Source: Parachlorella kessleri
Lineage: Eukaryota > Chlorophyta > Trebouxiophyceae > Chlorellales > Chlorellaceae
Assembly: GCA_001598975.1 (NCBI GenBank)
Contig: BBXU01000749.1
Coordinates: 1-37,457 of the forward strand
DNA length: 37,457 bases
Reading direction: 5' to 3'
Below, piece after piece: positions 1 to 12,048 of this stretch; positions within the stretch are counted from its first letter, which is position 1, and each line of letters begins with the position of its first letter. The position numbers and the translations under genes are program-made. The notes under the pieces were generated by a model that did no database searches, was not told the origin of the DNA, and was given only the letters and a program-made list of their open reading frames with translations.

Positions 1-130
1 CCCCCACCCCCACCGCTCTAGCAGTGGCCAAAAGAGGGGAAGAGTTTGGCACCAGGGCTGCTCCCAGCTGTATTTCTCTCACACTAGTGTCGTCCCTACA
101 GTATCCCAACTGTGGGCTTTGCCCCTGCAG

Positions 131-3100
131 GAGGTGGCACGGCTGCCGGGCCACCGCAACGATGTAGTCCTGCTGTACTTCAGCAACGCGGGGGACCGCT
201 TGGCCACCGGCTCTAAAGATGGCTCCGTGAGGGTACGCACCACCAGCATTTCACAGCTTATTTGTGCATGCAAGGGCAGGGCAGGGAAAGAACAGGCGGC
301 CCCCGCAGCACGCTCTCTACTGCTGTGCGTGTGCAGCTTGGTCGCAGCACCCTACTGCAGACAGTGGGGGGACACGTTTTGAGGCTGTGCTGTAACCTCC
401 TTGAGTGCTTCAGGGGCACCAGCCAGGCGTCGACAGCCCGCCCGGGGCACCAGTGACAGGCTGGCTTTAAAGGGATAGGGGTTTTGTGCGGTTCTGCTGT
501 GTCTCTGATCGCTGTAACTGCTTGGACTGGCCCCAGTAACACTCAATCATGCCATGCCCGGTGCAGGTGTGGCGGCACTCACAGAGAGGCCGCCGGCGGG
601 GCCCCGGAGGCGGCAGCAGCGCTGGCGGGGGTGGCGGCTGGGCGCTGCAGTTCACCATTGCCTGCCCCCCCGACGAGGAGGCGGTGAGGCGGGCGCGGCA
701 GCGGCGGCGGGCGCCGCCGGCGCCGGCCATAGACCAGATCAGCTGGAGCTGCGACGACCAGAGGTATGCGGGGGAGCAGAGAATGGCATACGTGCAAGGC
801 GTGGGTCGGGGCGGGCGGGGAAGGGCGGGCTGTGCAGTTGCGTGCGCCGTGGTAATGCGCACAGCTAGTGTGACTCGTGGTGCCTTCCATGTGGTGCTTG
901 GCCTTGGCAGCAACCTGACAGCCATTGCCACAACATGTGCCTATGTTACAGGGGTCTTCACAAAGGACAGGAGCTGCTCCTGGCTTTCCACCCTCTGCAA
1001 AATACAAAACACACCTCTTGCACTGCGCACGGTGCCATTGCGGCCCCCTGCACCAAGCACATTGCCAATGCACTCCCGGCCCCTTCACCAGCTATTTTGC
1101 TGGCTGCATAGGACGTTGACTGGCTTGCAGCGAGATGTAACTGCAGGCTGGTGGTGTCGGTGACTGACCACACAGTGAGGGTGTTTGATGCCGCCACCGG
1201 CGGCCTGCTCCACAGCCTGAGGGGCCATACAGAGGCGGTACACGTGCTGGAGTGCCACCCCGCATACCCCAGGCGGGTGGGGTATTTGTCTGCTTGGAGA
1301 AAGAACAGCTTGTGCTTGCTAGCCCAGCTAGACGCATCAGGCAGGGGGAGGGTACAGGCAGGAGGTTGACAGCATAGGGCGGGGTCATCCAATGTGCCCC
1401 TGTGCATGTAAGATCCACTGGGCATCCGCAGGAAGCGCCTCGGTTGCGCAATTGTTTCATTGGGCCAGACAAAATCATCTTGGCATCCAGTGCACAGTGG
1501 TTTCCACAGCACGGGATGTGAATGGTCCCCAGTGCATCATCACGGCCACGATTTGCAGTTGTCATGGACCTAGTGCTCAAAGTGCTTGTCCAATGACAGG
1601 GCTCCCCAGCCAAAACAGAAAGTTTTCTAAGGGCTGGCCATGGCTGAGAGCGCTGGCTATGCTGGCTAGATGGATTGTCGCTGCCGGTACCCCGCTACAG
1701 CGGCTCAGCAGCAAACCTACCTGGCTACTGCCCCTGCTATGCCTACAGGCTCGCCATGAGTGCGAGCTACGACGGCGAGCTAGTGCTGTGGGACATTGCC
1801 GCGGGCGCCTCGCTGCAGCGGCTCAGCAGCAGGGACACCCGCCCAGACGTCAGGGCCTGGCCGGATGCCATCCCCCTGTGTGATGGGCACTTCTCTCCGG
1901 AGGGCTGTGGGCTTGCGGTGACGGATGTGGCTGGACAGCTGCACTACTACAGGTGGCTGGAAAATAGTGAGAGGCATTCTCGGGTTTGTAGTTGCTTCTC
2001 CTGGCTGACTTGGAAGTGCAGGGGACGCTTCTGCAGGGGAGGTGCGTTCCAGGCAATGCAGGGTGTGCATGTGTTAACGCCCCTAGCAAGCGCGCATGTG
2101 CTGCCGGCCGGCTGCATGTCCAGGCTGGTGACAGGCTGGGGCAAACCAGTGTGCCTGAGTGAAGCAGGAACAACTGGTGAGGAGTGCATGTTGGCAGACA
2201 GACACTGCTCATGAAGGGGAGCCGCCTGATGCATTTTTCCGGCTGCTTGGTGGGGTACCCGCCACCCCTTGCTGGTTGTTTGGTAGCCCACTGCTGCCCA
2301 TGTAGATTCGGCGGGGAGGGCACCCTACCAGAATGTGCCCTGCACAGCAATCCCCGTCGCACGACTGGAACAAAATCCCATCTTTCGCCCCAGGCTAACT
2401 GCTTCCGCATGCCTCTGCAGCTTTGGTGGTGAAGGCAGCCTGCTGTCACGTGGGCCGTACGACCAGTTCCTGTCCAGCGACTACGACCTCCTCATGCAAG
2501 ACGCCCGCTTCAACGTGGTGGACGCGCTCACGCAGCTTCCAGCCCACGTACCGACAGGTGACTTGTACCGACAAGTGACTCGTACCGACAGGTGACTCGT
2601 ACCGACAGGTGACTCATGGCCCAGCCTATGTACTGACAGGTGACTTGTGTCCGAGCCCATGGAACGATATTTGGCTCGTGCCGGCTTGTATGGGGTCCTA
2701 GGCCACCTGTGTACGTGCAGGCACGGGGGGGAAAGGCGGCAGGCGTGGGTGTGGCACGGGGGGTGGTGTTACTGGCTCATGCAATAGCGCTCTGCGCTGG
2801 ATCAAAAGCGGGGCTCTGGAAGCTCCTTCTTGCCACAGCCAGCAACGCTGTGGCATCGCAAAGATGGCCTGCCCGCTCCACCCGGCGTTGTCAGTGACAC
2901 CTTGAGTGGCTGGCTTAGTATGTGCGGCCTCTCGCACCCTACTGCCTGCTTAGCTGCAGGCAAGGAGTTGCTGTGTGATGCGCTGGGTAACGCCTACCCA
3001 GGACCTTTCCAAGAAGCCTTCCGCACAAGGAGACTGCTAGCTGCCAGCCCCCAGGTGTCAAGCTGGCGGCCTGTGGCCTGCTCTCCTCTCTCAAATCAGC

Positions 3101-6100
3101 AGCCGCGCCTGGTGTTGAAACCGGTCTACTTCATCTCCCAGACTAGCAGTGGCGCTTTGTAGTAGTACTGATCTACTTCGTGTCTATGTCAGCAGCGCTT
3201 GGTGTCGACAACAATTGATAATGAGACCGATCTAGTGTGCATGGCTGCTCCCAACAGGAGGTCGACAACCCTTAACGGGGCCAGCAGCAGCCCCGCCATA
3301 TGCACGGACGCTCGCTGTCTGATGCCTGCTGTGCCTCCCCACATGCTTGTTCACTTGGGGACCTATGGCAGCATGGCCAGGTGGCGGTACGCTGGTACAC
3401 TAGACTAGACACATGCTTGTTCCAGGATGCGGGCACCAGAGAAGAAGGCAAGCAGCCTGGGTACCTTCTGGCCTCCCCCCTCCTCACCGCGGCTGCCTGG
3501 CACGCGGTGGAAGCTGGGGCAAGCGACAACAGCGTCCTGCTGGCTGTGGCCAGGCAACAGGAGCGGCTGACACTCCATGAGGAGGCCCTGGATGACCTGG
3601 GGGCACAGCAGCAGCGCCGGCGGCAGCAGGCAGAGCAGGGCGCCGGCGCTGGGGGCGGCCCCAGCGGGCACCAGGGCCCAACCGACGCTCGTAGAGAGGG
3701 CGGTACTGGAACAGCGGAAGCAGGGGGAGCAGGGCCTGGACCGGCGGCAGGTGCAGCGGCCGCCGCCGCGGCGGCAGACGGGTGGGACGAAGGGGAGGAC
3801 CGGCCATTGCCGTATGCTGAGCCTACCAGCTCGGGTGAGGCCCTGGGCTGCCGGGACACCACAGACGGGTGTTGGATGGCTGTTGAAAGCCCCTGTACCA
3901 CCCGGCCCTCCGACCTGGAAACCCACCCTCAGCATCCCAGCGGGAGTTCCTGGTGTTGGGTGTAATAGCCTCGTCTGGCTACTGGTAGCCTGCGCCCACT
4001 GCAGGATACCTCCCCCACCCGCCCTCTGATGGCGATGGCAGCCCCGCAACCTGCAGTTAGGGCCGTCTGCTGCGGACGTTGTGTATCGGGTCCGCTGCTG
4101 ATGCCGTGGCCCCCCTGCCGTGCAGGCGAGCTGTACCACCAGCCCTCCGACTTGGATGACTACCCCGAGTCGCTCAGCGAGGACAGCGTAGATAGCGGGG
4201 AGGAGTATCAGGGGGACGAGGCAGGGCCGTCCCAGGGGCGCCGGCGCGAGGGCGGCCGGCGGTCAGGGCGGCAGTCCCGCCACCGGCACAGGCTCAGGCG
4301 GCAAGCGGTGAGTGAGGATCGCGGTTTCCCACCGGCCACTTGGCAGCATGGGCTTGCATCAGGCTAAGAACAGCAGTTTTCCGGCAGCGACTTTGGGCAG
4401 CATGGGCTGATGGACAGGCTGTAAGGGCGGGCTGTCGTACCTGTTTGAAAGGCAGGGAGCCCACACTGCCGGCTCTTGGCACAGGATTTTGCTGCCTGCT
4501 GGCCGTTCTTCTTCTTGAATGTGTAGGGCCTGTCTAACCCTGGCCGGCTGTGCTTCGTGGAGGGGAGGGTGCTAGGCAGCAGTGTCCTTGTGCAAGCGTT
4601 GCCACGGTTCATGTACCCCACCCGTGAGGAGGTGCGGGGACGCTGTGAGCCGTGCCTGGACCAGACTGCGACTGGAAGCTGGACCCAACCGGCAGCTCCC
4701 CTTCTTGGTTTCGTCCCTTTTCGTCTGTAGGAGGAGGAGGAGGCGGTGAGGCACAGTGCCAGGCTGGCAGGGCGCCGGCGGGGGCCTGGGGAGGCAACCA
4801 TGATGCATGACGACTCGTCTCCAGCAGCCCATAACAGGCACCATGCGCAGCACGCGGGGCATGCTGACCAGGAGGTGCTGAGGGAGCAGCAGTGGGCAGA
4901 CAGGGTAAGGCTGGGGCCATGTTGTGTATCAGCCTGAAGCGGCTCAACCTCAAATCATGGTCCACGTCCTTGCATCTATAATCAAGCTGGTCTACTTTGG
5001 GCATATACAGCTCACCTTAGGAGGCTTCGGGAGGCGTCATCGACTGATTGCCTGGTGGAGCCTCTGAGGAAGGGTGGGGAGGCGGAGGGCTTGGAACCCA
5101 GCCGCTGCAGTGCTCGTTGCGGTACTAGAGGTGTTGCCGGCCACAACCTGGGTCGCTGCGGTTTCCCAGCGGCAAGCTGGCAAGCAGTCTAGCTAGCAAT
5201 CAGCAGTAGTAGGAGGCCCAGTCATGGCACCGCCCAGGGCTCTCAGGTGCCATGGATGGGAGGGCTTGTGACAAGATGCTTGTGGTGCGGTGCTGGAACA
5301 CGACAAACCTGGTACACAAGACATGCGTCACTGGTCAAGGGACCAAGGGGCGCATGCTTATTTGCCCAAGCTGTGCGGCATCGACCACCGAATCGCTGAT
5401 CATTGCATCACTGCTACGCACTGGCAGGAGGCGCGGTCTCAGCGGCGGCAGCAGCTGCAGGAACGCGACCTTGCCCACCGCCGGCGCCGCCAGCAGCGCC
5501 AGGTGGCAGCGCCGGCAGGAGCGCAGCAGGCCCAGCAGGAGGGCGCCGGCGCTGGCGCAGCAGGCACCGTGGGTCCCAGCAGGGGCAGGAGGGCTGCTGC
5601 TGGTGCTGCTGCTGCTGGTGGTGGTGGCAGTACTGCTCACAGCCATGAGGCTGAGCCGCAGGGTGAGGCGGGGCGGGAAGCGGAAGAAGATGATTCTGTC
5701 AGCGCAGAGGAGCAGGTGTCCGAGCAAGAGGAGGAGCAGGAGCCAACTAGTGACGAGGAGGTAAGGCCTTGCAGCAGCATGCTCAGCGTGCTTGGCGATC
5801 TCCAGGTTGGGAGAGCGGTAGGAAGTCCGTGGCAGCCAGCCCCTCCATGCATGTTGTGCATGCAGGGCTCGAGCCTAGTGTAATTCATTGTGGCTGTAGT
5901 AGCAGCTCTGGCAGCCCTGCCGTTGCCTGCTGTACAGCTGCCTGCAGTACATGCATGCCTGCGATACATGTACCGCCGGTACATGCGCTTGCAGTACCAG
6001 TCCGAGTACCACGATGAGGAGGAGGAGGAGGACGAGGAGTATCGGATGCAGGGTCACCGCGTCCCAGAGCGCTCACGGAAGCGCAGGGCCCCTGCCACAT

Positions 6101-9100
6101 GTAAGGGGACAGGCTCCAGCAGGCATGCAGTGTGTGGAGCATGCTCACCCTGTCTGGGTGTGCAAGCTTCCACTCCTGGCCCTGGTAGAGCAGGCTGAGG
6201 GGTGCCTCTTCGGTTTTGAGAGTGTTTGTCTGTGGGCGTGGCATGCTGCATCCTGGTGAGGATTGTCAAGTTGCTTCATGGCTGGCAAGGATGTGCTGGA
6301 GGGAGTGCCTACCCTCCATTGAAGACCCAAACCCACTAGCACTGTCTCATCATACTCCGGGACCAGCGCTGTGCCGGTGTGGTCGGTGCATGGGCCACGT
6401 AAACGACACTGGGAGTCACCATCTGATATCCAGAATGGGGTGACTGGATACCCACGATACCGTCTGACAAGGTCATAGTAAGAGCGGAGGCATTAGTGAC
6501 CTGGCACTACTGACCTTCCTCCCCCATGCGCCAAGGTCCTATGCTTAGCTAGGTATGTGTCGTGGGCACCTGTGCCTGGTGTGGTAGGTTCATGTGGAGC
6601 CCTCCAGGTGCTGTTTAGGGGCAAGGGGTTTAGAGGGTGTGTAGGGGAAGGGGAGGTGACAGACCCCAGCTGTCCCCGTGCCTGCCACAGGGCATCACTC
6701 CACTGGCCATAGCTGGGCGGCGAGGCCTGGGCATATTTAGTCATTCATTTGCCTGCCACAATGCAGCCCGTCGGCGACATCAAAGCCCAGGGCAGCACAA
6801 GCGGCCGTGGCAGGAGCGGCCGCAGCGGCATCCCAGCAGCCGCCCAGCCGGCACCGGGCGCCGGCCGAGCGCGTATGCTTGGCTGGCTGGCTGCACACAC
6901 ACCCCTGGAACCTATGTGCCACAGGCAAGTCCCTGGGGCACCCCAGCAAGATCCCTTAAGGATTCAGCAGTGGGCTACGCTACTGGTTCCTTGCAGTGAC
7001 TCACTTTCTCGGGTCGGTGGCTGTTTGTATTTGTAGCTATGAATGTGCTCTGACTAACCTATGACCCCCCGTTGGTCAAGCAGAAGGCATCAACAGTCAT
7101 CGGCCATCTGGGGGCCCTGTCCTCAAGCATCCCACCCCATGCTGCTTGCATCATGACCCACTGGCAGTAGCTGCTGTGCCACAGGTTGGGGACGAGGTGG
7201 TGTACCTTAGAGAGGGCCACGCCCAATACCTGGCCAACACAAATGACAAGCGCCCGCCACCCTGGCAGGTATACCCCCCCCCGCACCCACCCACTATGTG
7301 TATGGCTGTGCCAACAATGAGCCAGCCCTCCAGCTTATGCACTCTACCTGTGCACCTGGTGTGTGAACCTCCTGCCATGTGGAGGCACCTGCCAGCTGCC
7401 GCTACAAACAGCCCAACCACTGTGGGAAAGGAAAAGCTGGCCATGGGTCCGTGACCTGCCTGTCTTGCCCCACCTTTGCCTTTCAGCAGTCGGTGGGCCG
7501 GGGCCGGGGCATGCGTCCCGCGAACCCATGTCGGGTAGTGGCGGTGGATTACGTAATCTCTGACGACGGCCACGACTACACCCTCCCCAGCCTGACCCTG
7601 GTACTCACGGACGAGGCTTCCCCCCTCGAGGTGGGTCAGCAGTGTGGCAACATGGCGGTGCTGGTCAGAACTCCCCAGGACACTATATGCGCTGGGGCGG
7701 CTGTAGTGACACTGCTGCGAGTGATAGAGAGTAGACAGGTCCCGCTCCCTCATGGTCTCGTGATGGACGTGCTCTTCCCTGTCTCAACGGAGGGATTTAG
7801 CTGCTGGTTACTCCATGCGCCACCCCTCTCTCTGATCAGGCTGTAAGCGCTGCAATGCACCTGGCTATTACCCAGCTACTGAGCAGGCTTCTAGTGGTCA
7901 CGTTCCACCTGTGTCACAGCATGCCCCTACATATACCAACTGTACCCCTGTGCTGGCCCGCTGCGCAGGGCCGCAGCTTTGCGGTGCAGCTGCCGCACCC
8001 TGCGGCCGAGCAGGCTGAGTTTGTGGTGCTGCGGGGGCGGTACAACGCTTCCATCAGGCGGTGCTGGGAGGTGGGGCACCAATGCCAGGTGAGCTGGCGC
8101 GGCTTTTGTGGTTTCAATGCTACCAGTGACTCCACCAACCGTCAAGCGAAAGTGTGGCAGCACAGGAGGGCAGGCCTTGCTTGCGAGGGGAGCCGAGGTA
8201 TGGGCCTGTTAGGGAGGCCTGCATTCGGGAGCACTGGACCTGAAAGCTACCACTGGCTGGGGAGACTCCCTTGCACCAAGACGAGATACCTACCTGAAAC
8301 ACTGCTGCTGCATCCCACCAAACTACCCAGCTGCCGCAGCTTTCCAGCTGCAAGGGAGCCTGCGAGCCGGATGACTCACCGGGTGACTCGTCGGATGACT
8401 CACCTGCAGATGTACTGGAGCCGCGAGAGTGGCGCTGGCGAGTGGTGGGTGGGCGCCGTGGCTGATGACCGCGCCGGGCGGGGCGGCAACGCGACAGCGC
8501 TGGCGGACCCCTACGGCTGCGGGGGCCAGTGGGACAGGTTCCTGGTGGCGTGGCAAGGTGGGCCCAGAGCATGGCGGGGGAGTGATATCTGTGGTGCTTC
8601 TGACATTAGGCAGGAGATTTGCAGCCAGCCTGCTAACAAGAGACAACCGCGGGGGCCAGTGGGGCAGGCCAGAAAGGTGGAGTTGCGAGCGGCAAGTTCC
8701 ATGTGGCATGGCAAGGTGAGCCCGGAGCATGGGCGGGGTGGGTGTCAGACAGGGGTTGGCTGTCAGGCTGCAGCACGTGGCAGCGTGACAGGCTGGTGGG
8801 GGCCCAAGTATGAGAAGGAGGGGACCCTGCTGACATCCTGCCCCCATGCATTGAATCATGTGCCCTAATCCTGAACCATGTGCAGCAGGGTGCAGCGGGT
8901 TCACAGCAGCCCTCCACGGCCGCTGAGCAGGTGCAGAAACCCCTGTGGATCAGGCACCTGCCCTGCTCGACTTGCTTGCCGTCGCTGCCGCAGGTGTCTG
9001 TGACGCTCAAGGGGCGGTGGTGCCCAGCCCTGATGCTGCCATGGAGCCGACCCTGCACTCCCCGTGGGAGCTGTTTGAGCTGGGCACCGCCCTGGAGGTG

Positions 9101-12048
9101 AGATTCCTTGGGCGAGATTCTCTTAGGAAAAATACCAGGTACAAAATGCTGTTTGAGCTGGGCACCGTCCTGGAGGTGGGTTGCTGTCGGGGAGGTGGCA
9201 TGAGGGGAGATACCATACAAGAGACTGAGGGGCGAGAGTGTACAGGATGCTAGTGGTAGATACCATGCAAGAGACCGTGCATCACAAGGGAGGGTGGTGC
9301 ACCAGGCAGTGTATCAGCTCAGCAGGCTTTGTGGGCACCAAGCTGAAGCAGTGGAACGTGCCGGGGCGTGCAGGCCACACTTGTGCAGGCCATACTTGTG
9401 CAGGCCGCCCCGGAGGCTGCTGGCCCGGCAGCACCGTGCGTTCATAGTGCAGCCTGTCCGCTGCACGTTGCTGAGTGGCATCCTGCCCGCACAGCTGCCC
9501 TACATGCAGTTTGCTGCAGCAAGCCCTGGTCGCCCCCATAAGATGTCACATAGGTTGTCACAGGTCACATAGAACTCATTCTTGGGGTGCAGGACGTGCG
9601 GTCTGAGGCGCCCTGCCTAGACCCAGCAGCCACAGCGCGCCTGCTGGCAGCAGCGCAGCAGGCTGCTGCCTCCGAGCGCTTTGAGCTGTTTGCCGCCACG
9701 CCTGAGTGGCATGAGTGCTACCAGCGGTACAGTGCCGGTACAGGGCAGTACCGGTCGGAGTACTACAACAGGGTGGTGAGTTTGGAATTTGTGCCGGGGG
9801 AGCAGACTCCCATTCTACCTGCTACCCAGCGCAATAGCTTTGACACTCTCTGCAAGCCTGGATATTTAGCCTTGGGTCTAGCCCTTAGAGTGTTTATGTT
9901 AACCTGCTTTTAGGCTACCCCGGTGTGAGGCGAAGCTCCCCCCGCCTCGATTGCAGGTGGCGCTCCCCATGTCCCTAGCTGACATCACCGCTCGCCTGCA
10001 AGCTAACTACTACCATCAACAGGAATCAGCGGTCAGTGACATACAGGTGAGGCATTTGGTTGAAACAGGGTCGGTCTCGCAATTGACGTTAGTTGATTAC
10101 AGGGAGGCTTCACGATGTTGTACATATGTAACTTGCAACTCCACCGTTTTCTGGTTGCCATGGGAGTAGTAGATGTGCCACCACTGTGCATCCTTCTCAA
10201 GAAAGTCTGCAATTGCATGCGGGCTACGTGACCTGGGGTCGCAGCCTGGGCAATGACAAGCAATTTTTTATGACACACCTGATCTGACTCATAAGGGTGT
10301 GGCGGGCAGGCTTATACAGCTTTTACATGTTCAGGGAAGTTCCCTCTCTCTCAGTTAATCACAAGCATCCATGCCACACCTGGTCTGACTCATTGGGGTG
10401 TTGGGGGGCAGGCTTACACAGCTTCTACATAATCAAGGGAGTTCCCCTTTCAAGTGCTTCTACCAGTGCACCACACATGGGAAATTCCGTGCTGCTGCAG
10501 CTGCTGGTGCAAAACGCGGCCACGTTCAATGGGGAGGACAGCACCATCTCGGAGGACGCCCAACAGCTGGCAGACTGCCTGATAGCAGCTTTTGAAGGCA
10601 CAGAGGCCCCCAATGCCACAGCCTCAGCCCTGCTATGCCAGCGGGACGTCTCAAACGGAGACGTAGCCCACCCTGCTGCCGCCGGGGCACTGGCAGCGGC
10701 AGGGCAGCCTGGGCCAAGCGGGAGGGTCCGGGGCAGCGCTGGTGTGGACGGCAGGCCTGGAAACCAGCAGGGGGGGAGCTCTGTGGGTCCAGCAAGCGCT
10801 CGCTGGCAGCAGCGGCAGCCGCAGCGGCCGCAGCTGGAGCTAGCGGGGCATCATGCGGATGCCAACGGGGTGCCAGCTGTACCCGTGGACAGGAGGCAGC
10901 AGCAGCAACAGCAGCAGCCACAGCATGACTTGGAGGGGCTGCAGCCGGAGGAGGAGGAGGGGGAGGAGGAGGAGGAAGAGGAGATGCACCTGCGGCCTGC
11001 GGCTGCGGCTGCGGTGCCCCGGCGGCCACGCACGCTGGTGATCCGCCCTCCCCGCCCACCCCCGGGGGCTGAGGCCCCCGCCAACCGCGGCGGTGGCAGC
11101 AGGAGCCCTGCTGCCGCGGCGGGAGGGGGCAGCATGCGCCTCAGGATCAATCTCCGAGGACTGGGTCGTGCTGGTGCTGCTGCTGCATCCAGCCAGGCGG
11201 GCACTGCTGTTCTAGGCCGACCGCAGCAGAGTAGTCGTGGACAGCAGCAGCCGGAGGAGGAGGAGGAGGAGGAGGAGGAGGAACAGCAGCCGCATGGGGG
11301 AAGCTTGTGGCCTAGGCGGGATGGCCAGTATTCCAGTTATGCAGCAGCAGCAGCAGCCAGCAGGCGACCACCATGCGCAGCATCCCCCTCTGCTCCTGCT
11401 GTTGCTTGTATGGCGGCTGCAGGGCATGCGGCACCGCCACAGGCACAGCATGAGCTCCAGAGCAGGCAGCCCAGCGGCCACCTGGCTCACCAATCGGCAG
11501 GTGCTGCTGCCGGTCCGGTCAGCGACAATGGGGATGAGTCACATGGTCAGTCATCTGGCGGCGGCGGGCAAGAGAGGGCCTGGGCAGGTGCCCACAGAGC
11601 ACAGCCTGACGGCCGGCAGCAAAGGCAACCTTCCAGGACAGTAGCTGCTGTGGGGAATAGGAGGAAAGTGCGACGCAAGCAGACCCCTGAGAGCAGCGGT
11701 GAGGATGGGCATCGTGAAGGTGACGGGACAGCCAGTGAGGACGATTACGACTTGAATGGGGCATCCAGCAGCAGTGAGGAATCTCAGCAGCCAAAGCACG
11801 CCAGGCATGCTGAGCCCGCCCAGCGCAGCAGGCGCAGCACACGCAGCCAGCCAGCGGGGCGAGCAATTGGGTCGCGCACTCGCCCCCGCAGGGGCTTGGC
11901 TAGGGAGGCCCTGTTTGAGGGGCTCGAGGATTCAGAGGGAGGGAATGATTACGGGGGTGACTCAGTGCCCGCTAGGGCGGCTGGGCAGCGGCGCAGCGGG
12001 CGCACCAGACAGCGACACGTGTTCGGTGATGAATTTGATTATGACTGA
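131..12048 (+). CDS. BRWD/PHIP-type WD40-bromodomain protein (N-terminus outside window)
   Basis: This is a nuclear chromatin-reader protein of the BRWD/PHIP (WDR9) family; family members link histone-tail binding to CUL4-DDB1 complexes. Exons deduced: 131-232, 567-763, 1147-1272, 1749-1952, 2421-2557, then 3426-3834, 4126-4307, 4731-4904, 5428-5760, 5995-6100, 6767-6924, 7185-7268, 7487-7630, 7969-8088, 8410-8557, 8994-9097, 9593-9775, 9957-10046, 10501-12048 (about 1515 residues visible). The first five encode WD40 blades (GHRNDVV, ATGSKDGSVR, SASYDGELVLWD) and the family motif PYDQFLSSDYDLL. Then comes an Arg/Glu-rich linker, a Tudor-like part (VGDEVVYLREGH), the SPWELFELG motif, and a bromodomain (9593-10600) with MSLADITARL and NAATFN, which retains the acetyl-lysine-binding Asn. 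The last exon is a Gln/Glu/Arg-rich tail ending RTRQRHVFGDEFDYD. Phases agree throughout except between 2557 (phase 1) and 3426 (phase 0), so an exon in 2558-3425 is probably missing. The family call is firm; some exon edges are inferred. Confidence 0.85.
2548..2646 (+). repeat. 17-bp minisatellite carrying five copies of a 5' splice site
   Basis: Four head-to-tail 17-bp units (core GTACCGACAGGTGACTC) occupy 2548-2615, and a diverged fifth copy lies at 2630-2646. The first unit straddles the end of the WD40 exon: coding sequence runs to 2557 (ACAG) and the intron begins GTGACT. Every unit therefore repeats an ACAG|GTGACT-like donor (ACAAGTGACT in the second copy). A unit of 17 is not a multiple of three, so use of another copy would shift the frame. 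Confidence 0.8.
8521..8740 (+). repeat. Partial duplication of exon end plus splice donor
   Basis: The 3' end of exon 8410-8557 is echoed downstream. GGGGGCCAGTGGGACAGG at 8521 recurs as GGGGGCCAGTGGGGCAGG at 8651. The segment spanning the donor (TGGCGTGGCAAG|GTGGGC) recurs as TGGCATGGCAAG|GTGAGC, with its donor after 8715, followed in both copies by near-identical CCxGAGCATGG. The second copy holds about 28 extra bases between the two blocks. The donors lie 158 bp apart, so switching between them would change phase. The reading frame stays open across the whole interval. Confidence 0.75.
9071..9178 (+). repeat. 30-bp duplication of exon end and donor, in frame
   Basis: The 30 bases at 9071-9100 (the last codons of exon 8994-9097, encoding LFELGTALE, plus the GT donor) recur at 9149-9178 with one mismatch (Ala to Val). 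The copies are 78 bp apart, exactly 26 codons, and the frame between them is open. Splicing at the second donor (after 9175) would add 26 residues and repeat the segment. Whether it is used cannot be told from DNA. Confidence 0.85.
9368..9406 (+). repeat. 15-bp tandem repeat in intron
   Basis: GTGCAGGCC units at 15-bp spacing (GTGCAGGCCACACTT, GTGCAGGCCATACTT, GTGCAGGCC) lie in the intron before the bromodomain exon that starts at 9593. Each unit contains an acceptor-like TGCAG. Confidence 0.7.
9593..10620 (+). other. Bromodomain-encoding exons of the BRWD/PHIP-like gene
   Basis: Three phase-0 exons (9593-9775, 9957-10046, and the start of 10501-12048) spell a bromodomain: an N-terminal helix ending in the segment RSEYYNRV, then VALPMSLADITARLQ and YYHQQESAVSDIQ, then LLVQNAATFNGEDS and a final helix AQQLADCLIAAF. 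The alignment to the PHIP second bromodomain (helix, 'DL..I..RL', 'N...FN....S') is unambiguous by eye. The Asn of FNGEDS is the position that binds acetyl-lysine in active bromodomains, so the module should be functional. This identification anchors the whole gene. Confidence 0.85.
10274..10455 (+). repeat. Diverged ~100-bp tandem duplication in intron
   Basis: Two copies, 10274-10356 and 10375-10455, offset by 101 bp, share the order CACACCT, TCTGACTCAT, GGCAGGCTTA, CACAGCTT/TACAGCTT and GGGAGTTCC/GGAAGTTCC. They sit just upstream of the acceptor for the last exon (10501). No coding role is seen. Confidence 0.7.
10880..11285 (+). repeat. Coding CAG and GAG triplet-repeat tracts
   Basis: The last exon of the BRWD-like gene holds a CAG/CAA tract near 10897-10925 (poly-Gln) and GAG/GAA tracts near 10948-10983 and 11255-11283 (poly-Glu). 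They encode low-complexity acidic and Gln-rich stretches of the tail and are likely to vary in length between strains. Confidence 0.75.

Noticed and set aside
1850..2449. 199-codon minus-strand open frame
   Set aside because: It lies opposite WD40 exons, is Cys/His/Pro-rich with no motif, and fits the shadow pattern of GC-rich coding DNA.
6101..6766. Open frames between the BRWD exons ending at 6100 and starting at 6767
   Set aside because: The phase-1 exon end at 6100 joins the phase-1 acceptor at 6767 directly, so this is a single intron with no need of a further exon.
7855..8868. 337-codon open frame on plus as a single gene
   Set aside because: It spans two BRWD/PHIP exons (7969-8088 and 8410-8557) plus introns with clear splice sites. 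Only the exon parts match the family.
10526..11493. Minus-strand frames rich in Pro, Ala, Ser and Leu opposite the bromodomain tail
   Set aside because: Their composition mirrors the Gln/Glu/Ala repeats of the plus-strand exon; no splice or domain evidence.
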